Below are positions 8,991 to 17,211 of a stretch of 64,000 bases of DNA, one piece after another. The notes under the pieces were generated by a model. That model saw only the letters and a list, made by a program, of their open reading frames with translations. It ran no database searches and was not told the DNA's origin. A program made the position numbers and the translations under genes. This stretch comes from Streptosporangium brasiliense (GTDB lineage Bacteria; Actinomycetota; Actinomycetes; Streptosporangiales; Streptosporangiaceae): NCBI RefSeq assembly GCF_030811595.1, contig NZ_JAUSRB010000002.1, forward strand, positions 4,712,001-4,776,000. The letters run 5' to 3'. How positions within the stretch are numbered: position 1 is the stretch's first letter; every line of letters begins with the position of its first letter.

Positions 8991-11027
8991 TCACAGGACG
9001 GTGGGGATCAGGTCGAGGCCCTCCAGGTCCTGTTCGATCCGGGGGGCGAGCCGCGTCGCGAGGGTGTCGGTGATGTGCACGTCGTCGCGGTAGAGCACGA
9101 TGCCGTCCAGTGCGGCGGGACAGGTCGCGGCGGTGGCCGGGCAGAGCAGGGGGGTCACGTCCAGCAGGCGGACACCGGGGCGTTCGCCCGCGGTGATCTG
9201 CTCGGCCAGCGGGTCGGGACGGAGGCCGCGGTCGCGGGGGAAGGCGCAGTCGCCGGCCGGCCCGCCCGAAAGGCAGGCGGGCACGTCCTTACCGGGCAGC
9301 GGGGTGTCGCGCAGGTAGACCAGCGGGGCGCCGAGCCGGGTCAGCCGGTCGAGGGTGGAGTCCCAGGCGCGGGTCAGCGCGGCCCGGTCGGTCGCGTAGG
9401 CGTTGAGGGAGGCGACCAGGACCAGCCGGGGCGGGGGGCCGGCGGCGAGCCGCTTCAGCGCGTACTCGCGCCAGGTGTCGCACTCGTGGTACTCCCGGCC
9501 CAGGCGGGGGTCGACCACCGTGAGCCTGGGCAGCGGGCAGCCGGGCTTGGTCAGGACCTCAAGGGCCCAGCCCCGGCGCACGGCGACGCGCTCGGCGGCG
9601 GCGAACCACTGACCGGCGTGGGAGTCGCCGACGAGGACGATCCTGTCCTTCGCGGCCGGGTCGCCGAACAGGCAGGCCGGGCTGGTCGTCGCGGTCAGCG
9701 CGACCTCGCACCCCTTCGACCGGGGGAAGTCGGTCCGGGCCTGGGCGGGCGGCGGCTGGAGCGCCGTGGCGGGGGCGTCGGCCACGGTGACCCGGGTGGT
9801 GGCCACGCCCTGCACGGCCCCGCCGTTGAGCAGCAGCGCGGCGGCGACGGGGACCGTCACGGCGGTGCTGCCCAGGGCCAGGCCGCGCCTGGGCAGCGCG
9901 GTCACCACCTCCGACGTGCGCAGCGGGTTCTCCACCAGCCTCATGGTCAGCGCCGCCGGGACGGCCGAGGCCAGCACCAGCGCCAGCCGTACCGGCCAGG
10001 GCTGGGTGCCGAGCGCGGCCTCGGCGAGGACGAGGACCGGCCAGTGCCACAGGTACCAGGTGTAGGACAGCCGTCCGACCGCCCGGACGGGGGCCAGCGC
10101 CAGCAGGGCCGAGACCGGTGAGCGGAACAGGATGACGGCGACCGTGCCGAGCGTGGGGGCCAGGGCGGCCGTCCCGGGATAGCGGGTCGTCGAGTCGAAC
10201 ACCGCGACCGACCAGGCGATCGCCGCGGCTCCGGCCAGGCCGAGCGCGGCCGAGACCGCCCCGGCGGCCGGGCGGGGGCGCCGTCCGGCCCCGCGGCCGG
10301 CGTCCGGGCCGTCCTGGACCGCGCCGCGCGGGGGACGCAGGCGGGAGCCGTACGGCATGAGCAGGGCGGCGAGGGCCCCGGCGCCGAACTGCCATGCCCG
10401 CGAGGGCGAGGCGAGGTAGGCCAGGGGCTCGCTGAGAGCCGTCCAGCGCAGGGACAGGCCGAAGGAGGCGCAGGTCAGCGTCACGATGATGACCGCGATG
10501 GCGGGGACGGCGCCGCGGCCGAGGCGGCGGGCGGCCAGGGCCGTCACCAGCAGCAGCGGCGCCCACAGGAGGTAGAACTGCTCCTCGACGGCCAGCGACC
10601 AGTAGTGCAGCAGGGGGCTGGGGTCGCGCGCGGCGGCCAGGTAGTCGGTCTGGGCGGCGACGGCGCGCCAGTTGGCGATCGACAGGGCGGCGGCGACCGC
10701 GTCACCGGCGATGTCGCCGCCGCGCAGGGGCGGCAGCAGCAGCCAGGCTCCCAGCACCGTGGCGAGCAGCACGGTCCCGGCGGCCGGCAGCAGGCGCCGG
10801 GCCCGCCGGGCGTAGAACTCGGCCAGGGAGAAGCGCCCGCCGGCGGCGATGTCGCGCAGCAGCAGGCCGGTGATCAGGAAGCCGGAGACGACGAAGAACA
10901 CGTCCACCCCGGCGAACCCCCCGGCCAGGCCGGGGACGGTGGCGTGGAAGGCCAGCACGGCCAGGACGGCCACCGCCCGCAGCCCTTCGATGTCGGGCCG
11001 GAAGCCGAGGTGATACCGCGGGGTCAA
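8991..11027 (-). CDS. OafA/YrhL-type acyltransferase with C-terminal SGNH domain
   Basis: A 678-residue membrane enzyme. The first ~380 residues are the acyltransferase-3 domain: FRPDIEGLRAVAVL and FFVVSGFLIT at the start, then about ten membrane segments. After a linker, an extracytoplasmic SGNH hydrolase-like domain has the block-I motif VLVGDSHAGQW and a late DDVHIT (Asp/His pair). Such proteins O-acylate surface polysaccharides or peptidoglycan. The TTG start is set by aggag eight bases upstream. It is the last gene of a three-gene unit with a GT2 synthase and a membrane microprotein, so its likely acceptor is the polymer made by that synthase. Confidence 0.93.
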   Translation of the reverse strand: MTPRYHLGFRPDIEGLRAVAVLAVLAFHATVPGLAGGFAGVDVFFVVSGFLITGLLLRDIAAGGRFSLAEFYARRARRLLPAAGTVLLATVLGAWLLLPPLRGGDIAGDAVAAALSIANWRAVAAQTDYLAAARDPSPLLHYWSLAVEEQFYLLWAPLLLVTALAARRLGRGAVPAIAVIIVTLTCASFGLSLRWTALSEPLAYLASPSRAWQFGAGALAALLMPYGSRLRPPRGAVQDGPDAGRGAGRRPRPAAGAVSAALGLAGAAAIAWSVAVFDSTTRYPGTAALAPTLGTVAVILFRSPVSALLALAPVRAVGRLSYTWYLWHWPVLVLAEAALGTQPWPVRLALVLASAVPAALTMRLVENPLRTSEVVTALPRRGLALGSTAVTVPVAAALLLNGGAVQGVATTRVTVADAPATALQPPPAQARTDFPRSKGCEVALTATTSPACLFGDPAAKDRIVLVGDSHAGQWFAAAERVAVRRGWALEVLTKPGCPLPRLTVVDPRLGREYHECDTWREYALKRLAAGPPPRLVLVASLNAYATDRAALTRAWDSTLDRLTRLGAPLVYLRDTPLPGKDVPACLSGGPAGDCAFPRDRGLRPDPLAEQITAGERPGVRLLDVTPLLCPATAATCPAALDGIVLYRDDVHITDTLATRLAPRIEQDLEGLDLIPTVL

Positions 11028-11039
11028 GGCGGTCGCTCC

Positions 11040-11153
11040 TTAGGAGGCGGGGAGAAGCGGCGGGAGTGCGGCGGAGCCGGAGGCGAGCAGGACGCCCAGC
11101 AGGAGCAGGGCGGTGATCGCCAGGGCCTCGGGCCAGCGGAACCGGTGGTTCAA
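11040..11153 (-). CDS. 37-residue single-span membrane microprotein
   Basis: Too short for usual gene calls. A TTG start overlaps the stop of the GT2 gene (TTGA), and its own stop lies next to the ribosome-binding site of the acyltransferase gene. The product begins LNHRFRWPEALAITALLLLG and is one hydrophobic helix of about 20 residues with a basic N-terminus. The tight coupling on both sides suggests a real translated accessory subunit of the polysaccharide synthase/acyltransferase pair. There is no homologue I can name. It could be only a translational bridge. Confidence 0.55.
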   Translation of the reverse strand: MNHRFRWPEALAITALLLLGVLLASGSAALPPLLPAS

Positions 11154-12694
11154 CGGAGGGTCCTCCACAGGTCGCGGATGAGGGGGAGGGTGATGTAGGT
11201 GGTGCCGCAGGCGAAGAGGGTCAGCGCCCAGTAGTCGTCCCAGCCGTGGACGGGGGCGCGCAGGGCGATGCCGGCCCAGGTGGCGGCGGTCGTGACGGTC
11301 AGCCAGGCCAGAGCCGTCCGGCTGATCGAGGAGACCAGCCTGCTCCTGCCCGCGGCGGCCCCGCTCGGCACCCAGGCCGCCGCCCGGTCGCGCACCGCGT
11401 GCACGATGGAGAGCAGGTGGCAGTAGGAGTAGAGGGTCTGCGCCCGGACCACCTCGAAGCGCCAGCGGCTCACCGAGACCGCCGGCAGCAGCACCAGCGC
11501 CACCCAGAGCGGCGCCACGAAGGGGATCATGTGCCAGGCCCGGACGTCCTCGGGGTAGAAGGCGAGCATGACGAGGCCGGGCAGCGGGACCGCCGCGATG
11601 TTGACGGCCGAGACGAAGTAGCTCAGGAAGCCGCTGTAGTAGGACAGCCGCACCCGCCAGGGCATCGGCGTGCGGTGGAAGTCGCGGTCGAACAGCAGGC
11701 TCATGCAGCCCATCGCCCACCGGTACTGCTGGGCGACGTAGGAGGCGACGTTGTCCGGGGACAGCCCCTTGGCCAGCAGCACCGGCACGTACTTGGTGCG
11801 GTAGCCGCGCCGCATCAGCTCGACGCTGGTGTGGATGTCCTCGCTGTGGTCGATCCTGGGGAAGCCGCCGATCTCCTCCAGCGTGGACCGGCGGTAGACC
11901 ACGTTCGTGCCCACGCAGATCGCGCCGCCGTCGGCGTCCCTGGAGGGCTGCAGCCACCGGTAGAACATCTCCTGCGCCGCTCCGGCGGTCCGCTGCAGCC
12001 AGGGCATGTCCGGTGCGGTGTCGAAATACTGGGGAGACTGGGCCACGGCGATCTCCGGGTCCTCCAGGTAGGGGACCAGGTGGGCCAGGAAGTCCGGGCG
12101 CGGGCAGAAGTCGGCGTCGAAGACCGCGACGAGGTCGCCGGAGCTGATCGACAGGCCGTGGTTGAGGTTGCCCGCCTTCTTCAGGTGCCCCCGGTCGGCC
12201 CGGGAGCTGTAGCGGAAGCCGTACCGCTCCGCCAGGTCCGCCACCTCGGCGCGCGCGGCGTCGTCGAGCACCCAGACGGTGATCGGACCGTTCCACCGCA
12301 GGGCGGACAGGTGGCGGAAGGTGTTGTCCAGGATCGGCAGCGGCTCGCCGCGGGTCGGCAGGAACACGTCCACGGCGGGCGTCCCCGCCGGCCGCCAGGA
12401 CCGGACCAGCAGGTCGTGCGACTCCCAGGTGGTGAGGCGCTGGCGCTGGCCGTCGACGAACGACATCGCCCAGCCCGCCAGGTTGAGCGCCAGCGCGGCG
12501 AAAAACGGCCACAGCGCTGGGTGGCGCATCGAGAAAAGGAGAACGGTGCCCGTGGTTAATGTCAGGGAAAGAGGTGTGCAGAGTAATACCCAACGCCTTT
12601 GCGGGCCGAAATAGAGTTTCAGCTCGCCGTCCGAGGGTGGCCGCGGAAGGTGGCGCACGGCCTCGTCAGAAGGTTTTTCCAGTAGTGCGTGCAT
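11150..12694 (-). CDS. Family 2 glycosyltransferase, cellulose/hyaluronan-synthase-like
   Basis: A 514-residue processive GT2 enzyme. Two N-terminal membrane spans are followed by a cytoplasmic catalytic domain with the Asp residues of VLDDA and FDADFCP, the TED-like HSEDIHT, and the QxxRW motif (QQYRWAMG). Several C-terminal spans form the polymer channel. It would polymerise a UDP-sugar and secrete the chain. The start is taken at MHALLEKPSDEA; the frame stays open 38 codons further upstream. It heads an operon with a membrane microprotein and an O-acyltransferase, so an acylated exopolysaccharide is likely. No PilZ domain is present. Confidence 0.92.
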   Translation of the reverse strand: MHALLEKPSDEAVRHLPRPPSDGELKLYFGPQRRWVLLCTPLSLTLTTGTVLLFSMRHPALWPFFAALALNLAGWAMSFVDGQRQRLTTWESHDLLVRSWRPAGTPAVDVFLPTRGEPLPILDNTFRHLSALRWNGPITVWVLDDAARAEVADLAERYGFRYSSRADRGHLKKAGNLNHGLSISSGDLVAVFDADFCPRPDFLAHLVPYLEDPEIAVAQSPQYFDTAPDMPWLQRTAGAAQEMFYRWLQPSRDADGGAICVGTNVVYRRSTLEEIGGFPRIDHSEDIHTSVELMRRGYRTKYVPVLLAKGLSPDNVASYVAQQYRWAMGCMSLLFDRDFHRTPMPWRVRLSYYSGFLSYFVSAVNIAAVPLPGLVMLAFYPEDVRAWHMIPFVAPLWVALVLLPAVSVSRWRFEVVRAQTLYSYCHLLSIVHAVRDRAAAWVPSGAAAGRSRLVSSISRTALAWLTVTTAATWAGIALRAPVHGWDDYWALTLFACGTTYITLPLIRDLWRTLR

Positions 12695-13014
12695 GCGTAG
12701 GACCCCGATTTCCCAGCTGCGCGGGACGGATGACTTCCGTCTGTGGAACCAACTGTAAACAAACTTATCAGTTCCGTGCGAGGTGGCGGGTGAGGGGTGA
12801 TGAAACACCGCGTTAACTGAATGAGATTCTGTGCCGTGAAATATCCAGGCTCGTTCTCATAAATAGCTATTTGTCCAATTCGTCGGATCTTCGGATGTGT
12901 CCTAGATCACAGGCTGGCCTGGCCCGCTAACCGTGGAGTTCTGTCGAAGAACGGCCCCGCCTTGGGCAAAGAGTGCCCATGAGGCGGGCCGGGCAGGCCG
13001 TTAGCGTCGCCCGT
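12695..13014. promoter_or_regulatory. Divergent promoter region between GT2 unit and carbamate kinase
   Basis: About 320 bases, clearly poorer in G+C than the flanking genes. It contains the perfect 12-bp palindrome aaatagctattt (12861-12872) and an A/T-rich stretch (12770-12880) suited to promoter melting. Both transcription units must start here. Confidence 0.55.
13002..13007 (+). promoter_or_regulatory. Candidate -10 box, leaderless carbamate kinase transcript
   Basis: TAGCGT sits seven bases before the GTG chosen as start. That spacing would put the transcription start at the start codon, and there is no ribosome-binding site. No clear -35 box is visible. Confidence 0.4.
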
Positions 13015-13923
13015 GTGGGCGAACGAGTACTGATCGCGCTCGGCGGCAACGCGATGACCGCTCCCGACGGGAGCGCCTCGCCCGACGACCAGCGCCGGGC
13101 GGTGGAGGGGGCGATGCGTCACGTCACCGCCCTGATCGCGGCCGGCCACCAGGTGACCCTCACCCACGGCAACGGCCCCCAGGTCGGCAACCTGATCCTG
13201 AAGAACCAGCTCGCGGCCGACGTCGTGCCCCCCGTGCCGCTCGACTGGTGCGGCGCGCAGACCCAGGCCACGATCGGCACGTTGGTGCTGAACGCCCTCG
13301 ACGGCCGGGCCGCCGCCGTGGTGACCCGGACGCTCGTCGACCCCGGCGACCCGGCCTTCCTCGACCCGGTCAAGCCGATCGGCCGCTACTTCACCGAGGC
13401 GGAGGCCCGGCGCCTGGAGAGGTTCGGCCAGACCTGGCGCCGCTTCGACCGGGGCTGGCGCCGCGTGGTGGCCTCCCCGGAACCGCTGGAGATCCTCGAC
13501 GCGCCCGCGGTGGCCGCGCTGGCGGCCGCCGGATTCACCGTCGTCGCGGCGGGCGGCGGGGGAGTGCCGGTGGTCCGCGACGCCGCCGGGCGGCTCACCG
13601 GGGTCGAGGCCGTGATCGACAAGGATCTGGCCGCCGCGGTGCTGGCGCGCGCCGTGGGCGCCACGGTCCTGGTGATCGCCACCGACGTGCCCGGGGCCGT
13701 CGTCGGGTTCGGCACGGCCCGCGCCCGGCCCCTCGGCCCCGTCACCGCGGCGGAGCTGCGCGTGTTGCACGCGGCCGGGCACTTCGCGGGAGGGAGCATG
13801 GGACCGAAGGTCGAGGCCGCGCTCCGCTTCGTCGAGGGCGGCGGCCGGGCGGTGATCACTTCTCTCGAAGGCATCGGGGCGGCGGTCGGCGGGCAGACCG
13901 GCACCGTGGTGCGGAAAGAGTGA
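13015..13923 (+). CDS. arcC: Carbamate kinase
   Basis: A 302-residue amino-acid-kinase-family enzyme. Seen: VLIALGGNAM at the N-terminus, THGNGPQVGNL, KPIGRYFT, AAGGGGVPVV and GSMGPKVEAA, all carbamate kinase signatures in order. It interconverts carbamoyl phosphate plus ADP with carbamate (ammonia plus CO2) and ATP in the cytoplasm. The GTG start is chosen because it places the family N-terminus correctly; the frame extends 14 codons upstream to another GTG. The next gene, 46 bases downstream, encodes a ring-opening amidohydrolase, so the pair is probably catabolic rather than part of arginine deimination; no arcA or arcB is nearby. Confidence 0.93.
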   Translation: MGERVLIALGGNAMTAPDGSASPDDQRRAVEGAMRHVTALIAAGHQVTLTHGNGPQVGNLILKNQLAADVVPPVPLDWCGAQTQATIGTLVLNALDGRAAAVVTRTLVDPGDPAFLDPVKPIGRYFTEAEARRLERFGQTWRRFDRGWRRVVASPEPLEILDAPAVAALAAAGFTVVAAGGGGVPVVRDAAGRLTGVEAVIDKDLAAAVLARAVGATVLVIATDVPGAVVGFGTARARPLGPVTAAELRVLHAAGHFAGGSMGPKVEAALRFVEGGGRAVITSLEGIGAAVGGQTGTVVRKE

Positions 13924-13969
13924 AACGACGCCATGACCTGTCGACACGACCTATCGAAAGGTGACAGCA

Positions 13970-15061
13970 ATGCCGGAACCGATTGAAGTGCGCAAGGTGG
14001 CCATCGAGAGCGTGACCGACGCCTCCGGGCTGGCCAGGCTCATCGACGACGGGGTGATCGAGGCTCACCGGGTGCTGGCGGTCATCGGCAAGACCGAGGG
14101 CAACGGCGGGGTGAACGACTACACCCGGATCCTGGCCGACCGTGCCTTCCGCGAGGTGCTCGCCGCCAAGGGCCATCCGTCCCCCGAGAGCGTCCCGCTG
14201 GTGTGGTCCGGCGGCACCGACGGCGTGCTGAGCCCGCACGCGACGATCTTCGCCACCACGGCGGACGCGGAGCCGAGTGACGAGCCGCGCGTCAGCGTCG
14301 GCATCGCGATGAGCGAGGTGATCCTGCCCGAGGACATCGGCCGCCCCGCCATGGTGGAGAAGGTCGCCGCCGGGGTGCGCGAGGCCATGAAGATCGCCGG
14401 GATCGACGACCCCGCCGACGTCCACTACGTCCAGACCAAGACGCCCCTGCTGACCCTGGCCACGATCAACGACGCCAAGTCCCGGGGCAAGGACGTCGTC
14501 ATCGAGGACACCGGCCCGTCCATGGACATCTCCAACTCCACCACCGCGCTCGGCGTCGCGGTCGCGCTCGGCGAGATCGAGATGCCCGCGGCCGAGCAGA
14601 TCCACCGCGACCTGTCGCTGTACTCCTCCGTCGCGTCCTGCTCCTCGGGCGTCGAGCTGGACCGGGCGCAGATCGTGGTCGTCGGCAACGTGCGCGGCAT
14701 CGGCGGCCGCTACCGGATCGGTCACTCGGTCATGAAGGACGCGCTGGACGCCGACGGCATCTGGGAGGCGATCCGCGGAAGCGGCATCGACCTGCCCGAC
14801 CGGCCCCACCCGACGGACCTGGGCGGCAGGCTGGTCAACGTCTTCATGAAGTGCGAGGCCGACCCGTCGGGCAGCGTCCGGGGACGCCGCAACATCATGC
14901 TCGACGACTCCGACGTGCACTGGCACCGTCAGATCAAGGCCACCGTCGGCGGCGTCGCGGCCAGCGTCACCGGCGACCCGGCCGTCTTCGTCTCGGTCGC
15001 GGCGGTCCACCAGGGCCCCAGCGGCGGCGGTCCGGTCGCCGCCATCGCCGACCTCGGCTGA
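13970..15061 (+). CDS. Ring-opening amidohydrolase (cyanuric acid hydrolase / barbiturase family)
   Basis: A 363-residue member of the AtzD/barbiturase family, which has three related domains each giving a Ser-Lys pair. Visible landmarks: [42 protein letters not shown], and the final [16 protein letters not shown]. Known members open cyanuric acid to carboxybiuret or barbiturate to ureidomalonate; the sequence does not tell me which substrate applies. The ATG is fixed by the ribosome-binding site aaaggtga, six bases upstream. It is probably co-transcribed with the carbamate kinase gene. No biuret hydrolase, allophanate hydrolase or permease lies next to it. Confidence 0.92.
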   Translation: MPEPIEVRKVAIESVTDASGLARLIDDGVIEAHRVLAVIGKTEGNGGVNDYTRILADRAFREVLAAKGHPSPESVPLVWSGGTDGVLSPHATIFATTADAEPSDEPRVSVGIAMSEVILPEDIGRPAMVEKVAAGVREAMKIAGIDDPADVHYVQTKTPLLTLATINDAKSRGKDVVIEDTGPSMDISNSTTALGVAVALGEIEMPAAEQIHRDLSLYSSVASCSSGVELDRAQIVVVGNVRGIGGRYRIGHSVMKDALDADGIWEAIRGSGIDLPDRPHPTDLGGRLVNVFMKCEADPSGSVRGRRNIMLDDSDVHWHRQIKATVGGVAASVTGDPAVFVSVAAVHQGPSGGGPVAAIADLG

Positions 15062-15068
15062 CCCGCCC

Positions 15069-15100
15069 CGCGCGGCCGTGCCCCCCCGTACGGCCGCGCG
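15069..15100. terminator. Hairpin between convergent genes
   Basis: An 11-bp perfect stem (cgcgcggccgt and its complement) with a 10-base C-rich loop, directly after the amidohydrolase stop and before the oppositely oriented small gene. A likely bidirectional terminator without a T-tract, as is common in actinomycetes. Confidence 0.7.
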
Positions 15101-15116
15101 CCCCGTGCCGGACAGG

Positions 15117-15242
15117 TCAGCCCCACAGCGTGTAGACGATCCCGAGGGTCGCGGCGAAGAACAGCAGCTCGACCGCGTAGCGGACCGTACGCGCCGTCCG
15201 TGACTCCCCGGCCTGCCGACCACGCTCGATCGTCTCCGGCAT
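15117..15242 (-). CDS. 41-residue single-pass membrane protein
   Basis: A short gene with a strong ribosome-binding site (ggaaggag, seven bases before ATG). The product starts MPETIERGRQAG, has an Arg-rich segment, and ends with one hydrophobic helix (YAVELLFFAATLGIVYTLW). The C-terminus is at the membrane, as in small tail-anchored proteins. No function is known. The good translation signal and the amphipathic-then-hydrophobic layout make it a credible gene. Confidence 0.6.
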   Translation of the reverse strand: MPETIERGRQAGESRTARTVRYAVELLFFAATLGIVYTLWG

Positions 15243-15373
15243 GACCCGCTCCTTCCATCGCATTTCCTGACGGATCGATCGTGGCCCGCCCACCGGCCCG
15301 CGGTCATGGGGCTGTTGTCCCGGCTTTCCCGGGACCCCGGTCCCGGCGTTCCCTCCTCCCTGCCCGCCCCGGG

Positions 15374-15379
15374 TAGGCT
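15374..15379 (+). promoter_or_regulatory. Candidate -10 box of the SseB-like gene
   Basis: TAGGCT lies eight bases before the GTG start, with no ribosome-binding site between, as for a leaderless transcript. Confidence 0.35.
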
Positions 15380-15387
15380 CCGGATCC

Positions 15388-15942
15388 GTGCCGAGCATTC
15401 CCCAGCCCCTGGTCCCCGACGACGACGGAAGCGCCGACGCCTCCGTGGCGTCCGCTCTCGCGGCCCTGTCCGCCGGTACGGCGGACGCCGGCGAGGTGAT
15501 ATCCGCGCTGGGCGGAGCCCGGCTGCTCGTCCCGGTGGTGGCCCTGCTGACCGAGTCGGAGGTCGGCGAGCACGGGCTGCGGCAGGAGAAGGAGAGCGAG
15601 ATGGCCCTGCCGAAGCTCATCGGCGCCGACGGGCGCGAGGCGGTGCTCGCCTTCACCGGGACGGAGTCGCTGAAGCTCTGGCGCCCCGACGCCCGGCCGA
15701 TCCAGGCCACCACCCTCCAGGTCTGCCAGGCGGCGGTGCACGAGAACGCGGCCGCCGTCGTGATCGACGTGGCGGGCCCGGTGCCCTTCGTGATCGAGGG
15801 GAGCGTCCTGCGGGCGTTCGCCGCGGTCGAGTCGGGCACCATCGACCAGCTGGGTCCCGAGGTCACCGTGGCGCGGATGGAGGAGGCCGCCCCGGCCGCC
15901 CGGCGGCGGCGCTTCGGCTGGCCCTTCCGCGGACGGAGCTGA
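15388..15942 (+). CDS. SseB-family protein
   Basis: A 184-residue soluble protein. The segment ARLLVPVVALL, the acidic region after it, and MALPKLIGADGREAVLAFTGTESLKLW match the SseB N-terminal domain family seen throughout actinobacteria (enhanced serine sensitivity/type III-like names notwithstanding). The biochemical role of the actinobacterial members is unknown. The last residues are basic (RRRRFGWPFRGRS). It stands alone between the small membrane-protein gene and the prepilin peptidase gene. Confidence 0.85.
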   Translation: MPSIPQPLVPDDDGSADASVASALAALSAGTADAGEVISALGGARLLVPVVALLTESEVGEHGLRQEKESEMALPKLIGADGREAVLAFTGTESLKLWRPDARPIQATTLQVCQAAVHENAAAVVIDVAGPVPFVIEGSVLRAFAAVESGTIDQLGPEVTVARMEEAAPAARRRRFGWPFRGRS

Positions 15943-16122
15943 CCTCCCGGGCCGGTCCCATGCCCCGGGCCGTCCTGCGCCGAGGCGGCGACCCGGTCCG
16001 GCCGGCTCCGCCCTCCCCGAGACGCCGAGGCTCCGCGCGGATTATGGTCGGCCCGTGGACGAGCGCGGTGGGCGAGCGGGTGGTGGCGGCGGTCCGTGGG
16101 CGGCCCCGGCCGAGGGGGCTCG

Positions 16123-17028
16123 GTGAGCCTCCTGCCGGTCGCGGCGGCTGTCGTCGGCCTGGTGGCCGGGCTCTGGACCCGGGTCCTGGTGGTCCGGCAC
16201 TCGGTGGCCGAGGGCGAGCCGCCGCGGCGCGACTGCCCGCACTGCGGCGTCCCGCTGCCCGGCCCGGGGCGCCGGGGGCGTACCGGAGGCGCCGGTCCGC
16301 GGCCGGCGGGGGAGTCCCCGGGCGCCGGTCCCGCGCGGACCGGCCGGCCGTCCTCGCCGGAGCGTTGGAGGCGCCTGCCGTGGGCCGGCCCGCTGCCGGC
16401 CGCGCGCTGCGCGGGCTGCTCCGGGCGGATCGGCCCGCCACCGCTGGCGGTGGAGCTCGTCACCGCCCTGGCGCTGGCCGCCCTCGCCCTGCGCGCCGTA
16501 CCGCCGTCCGCCCGCTCCGGCGCCGTCCTCGCGGGACGGCCGTCCGGCCCGCTGCCGGAGCTCGCCTCGGGGACCGAGCTGGCCGCCTACGGATGGCTGG
16601 CCGTGGTCGCCGTCGCGCTGGTCTTCGTCGACGCCGCCGTTCACCGGCTGCCCGACCGGCTCACCCTCGCCGCCTATCTCGGGACCGCCGCCCTGCTGAC
16701 GGTGACGGCCGTGCTCGCAGGCCGTTTCGACGACCTGTTCAGAGCCGGGCTGGGCGGGCTCGCCCTGGCCGCCTTCTACCTGGCGCTGTTCCTGGTCAAC
16801 CCGGCGGGCATGGGCCTGGGCGACGTCAAACTCGCGGCGGTGCTGGGCACCGCGCTCGGCTGGGCGGGCTGGGAGACGCTGGTCGCCGGGGCCTTCCTGG
16901 GCTTCGTCGCGGGCGGCCTCTACGGGGTCGCGCTGATGGTCCTGCGCCGCGCGGGCCGCAAGAGCGAGATCCCCTTCGGCCCCTTCATGGTCGCGGGGGC
17001 CTTCGCGGCCCTTCTCACCGCCCTCTGA
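16123..17028 (+). CDS. Type IV prepilin peptidase (A24 family)
   Basis: A 301-residue polytopic membrane protein. It carries the two Asp-containing motifs of A24 aspartic peptidases (FVDAAVHRLPDRLT and MGLGDVKLAA) and N-terminal CPHC plus CAGC cysteine pairs, as in PilD/TadV-type enzymes. It would cleave leader peptides of type IV/Flp pilins and, in bifunctional members, methylate the new N-terminus. The GTG start is chosen for the gaggggg six bases upstream; the frame opens nine codons earlier. The insertion between the two Cys pairs is Gly/Pro-rich and unusually long. It lies upstream of the aro genes, a common actinomycete arrangement. No pilin gene is visible. Confidence 0.92.
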   Translation: MSLLPVAAAVVGLVAGLWTRVLVVRHSVAEGEPPRRDCPHCGVPLPGPGRRGRTGGAGPRPAGESPGAGPARTGRPSSPERWRRLPWAGPLPAARCAGCSGRIGPPPLAVELVTALALAALALRAVPPSARSGAVLAGRPSGPLPELASGTELAAYGWLAVVAVALVFVDAAVHRLPDRLTLAAYLGTAALLTVTAVLAGRFDDLFRAGLGGLALAAFYLALFLVNPAGMGLGDVKLAAVLGTALGWAGWETLVAGAFLGFVAGGLYGVALMVLRRAGRKSEIPFGPFMVAGAFAALLTAL

Positions 17029-17040
17029 TCGCCGGGGCGG

Positions 17041-17130
17041 TCATGCGGCCTTGGCCTCCCGGCCGACGACCTCGTAGGACTCCAGCCGCTCGCCGTACTC
17101 GTAGCGGATCCCCCGAGGTCCGGCGCGAGG
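17041..17130 (-). pseudogene. Possible C-terminal gene remnant
   Basis: A short open frame with protein-like composition ending [20 protein letters not shown], bounded upstream by an in-frame TGA at 17131-17133. It has no start codon and no ribosome-binding site. It looks like the tail of a decayed gene, but chance is possible. Confidence 0.3.
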
Positions 17131-17211
17131 TCACCGCCGGGCTCACCGGCCGGCGTCTCACCTGGTGAGCTGCGGCCATTCCAGTGGGCGGCACATGGAA
17201 GACTTGTCATC

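Noticed and set aside
9559-10566. Long alternative frames within the acyltransferase gene on both strands
   Set aside because: Same GC-bias artefact; the acyltransferase frame has all domain motifs and a ribosome-binding site.
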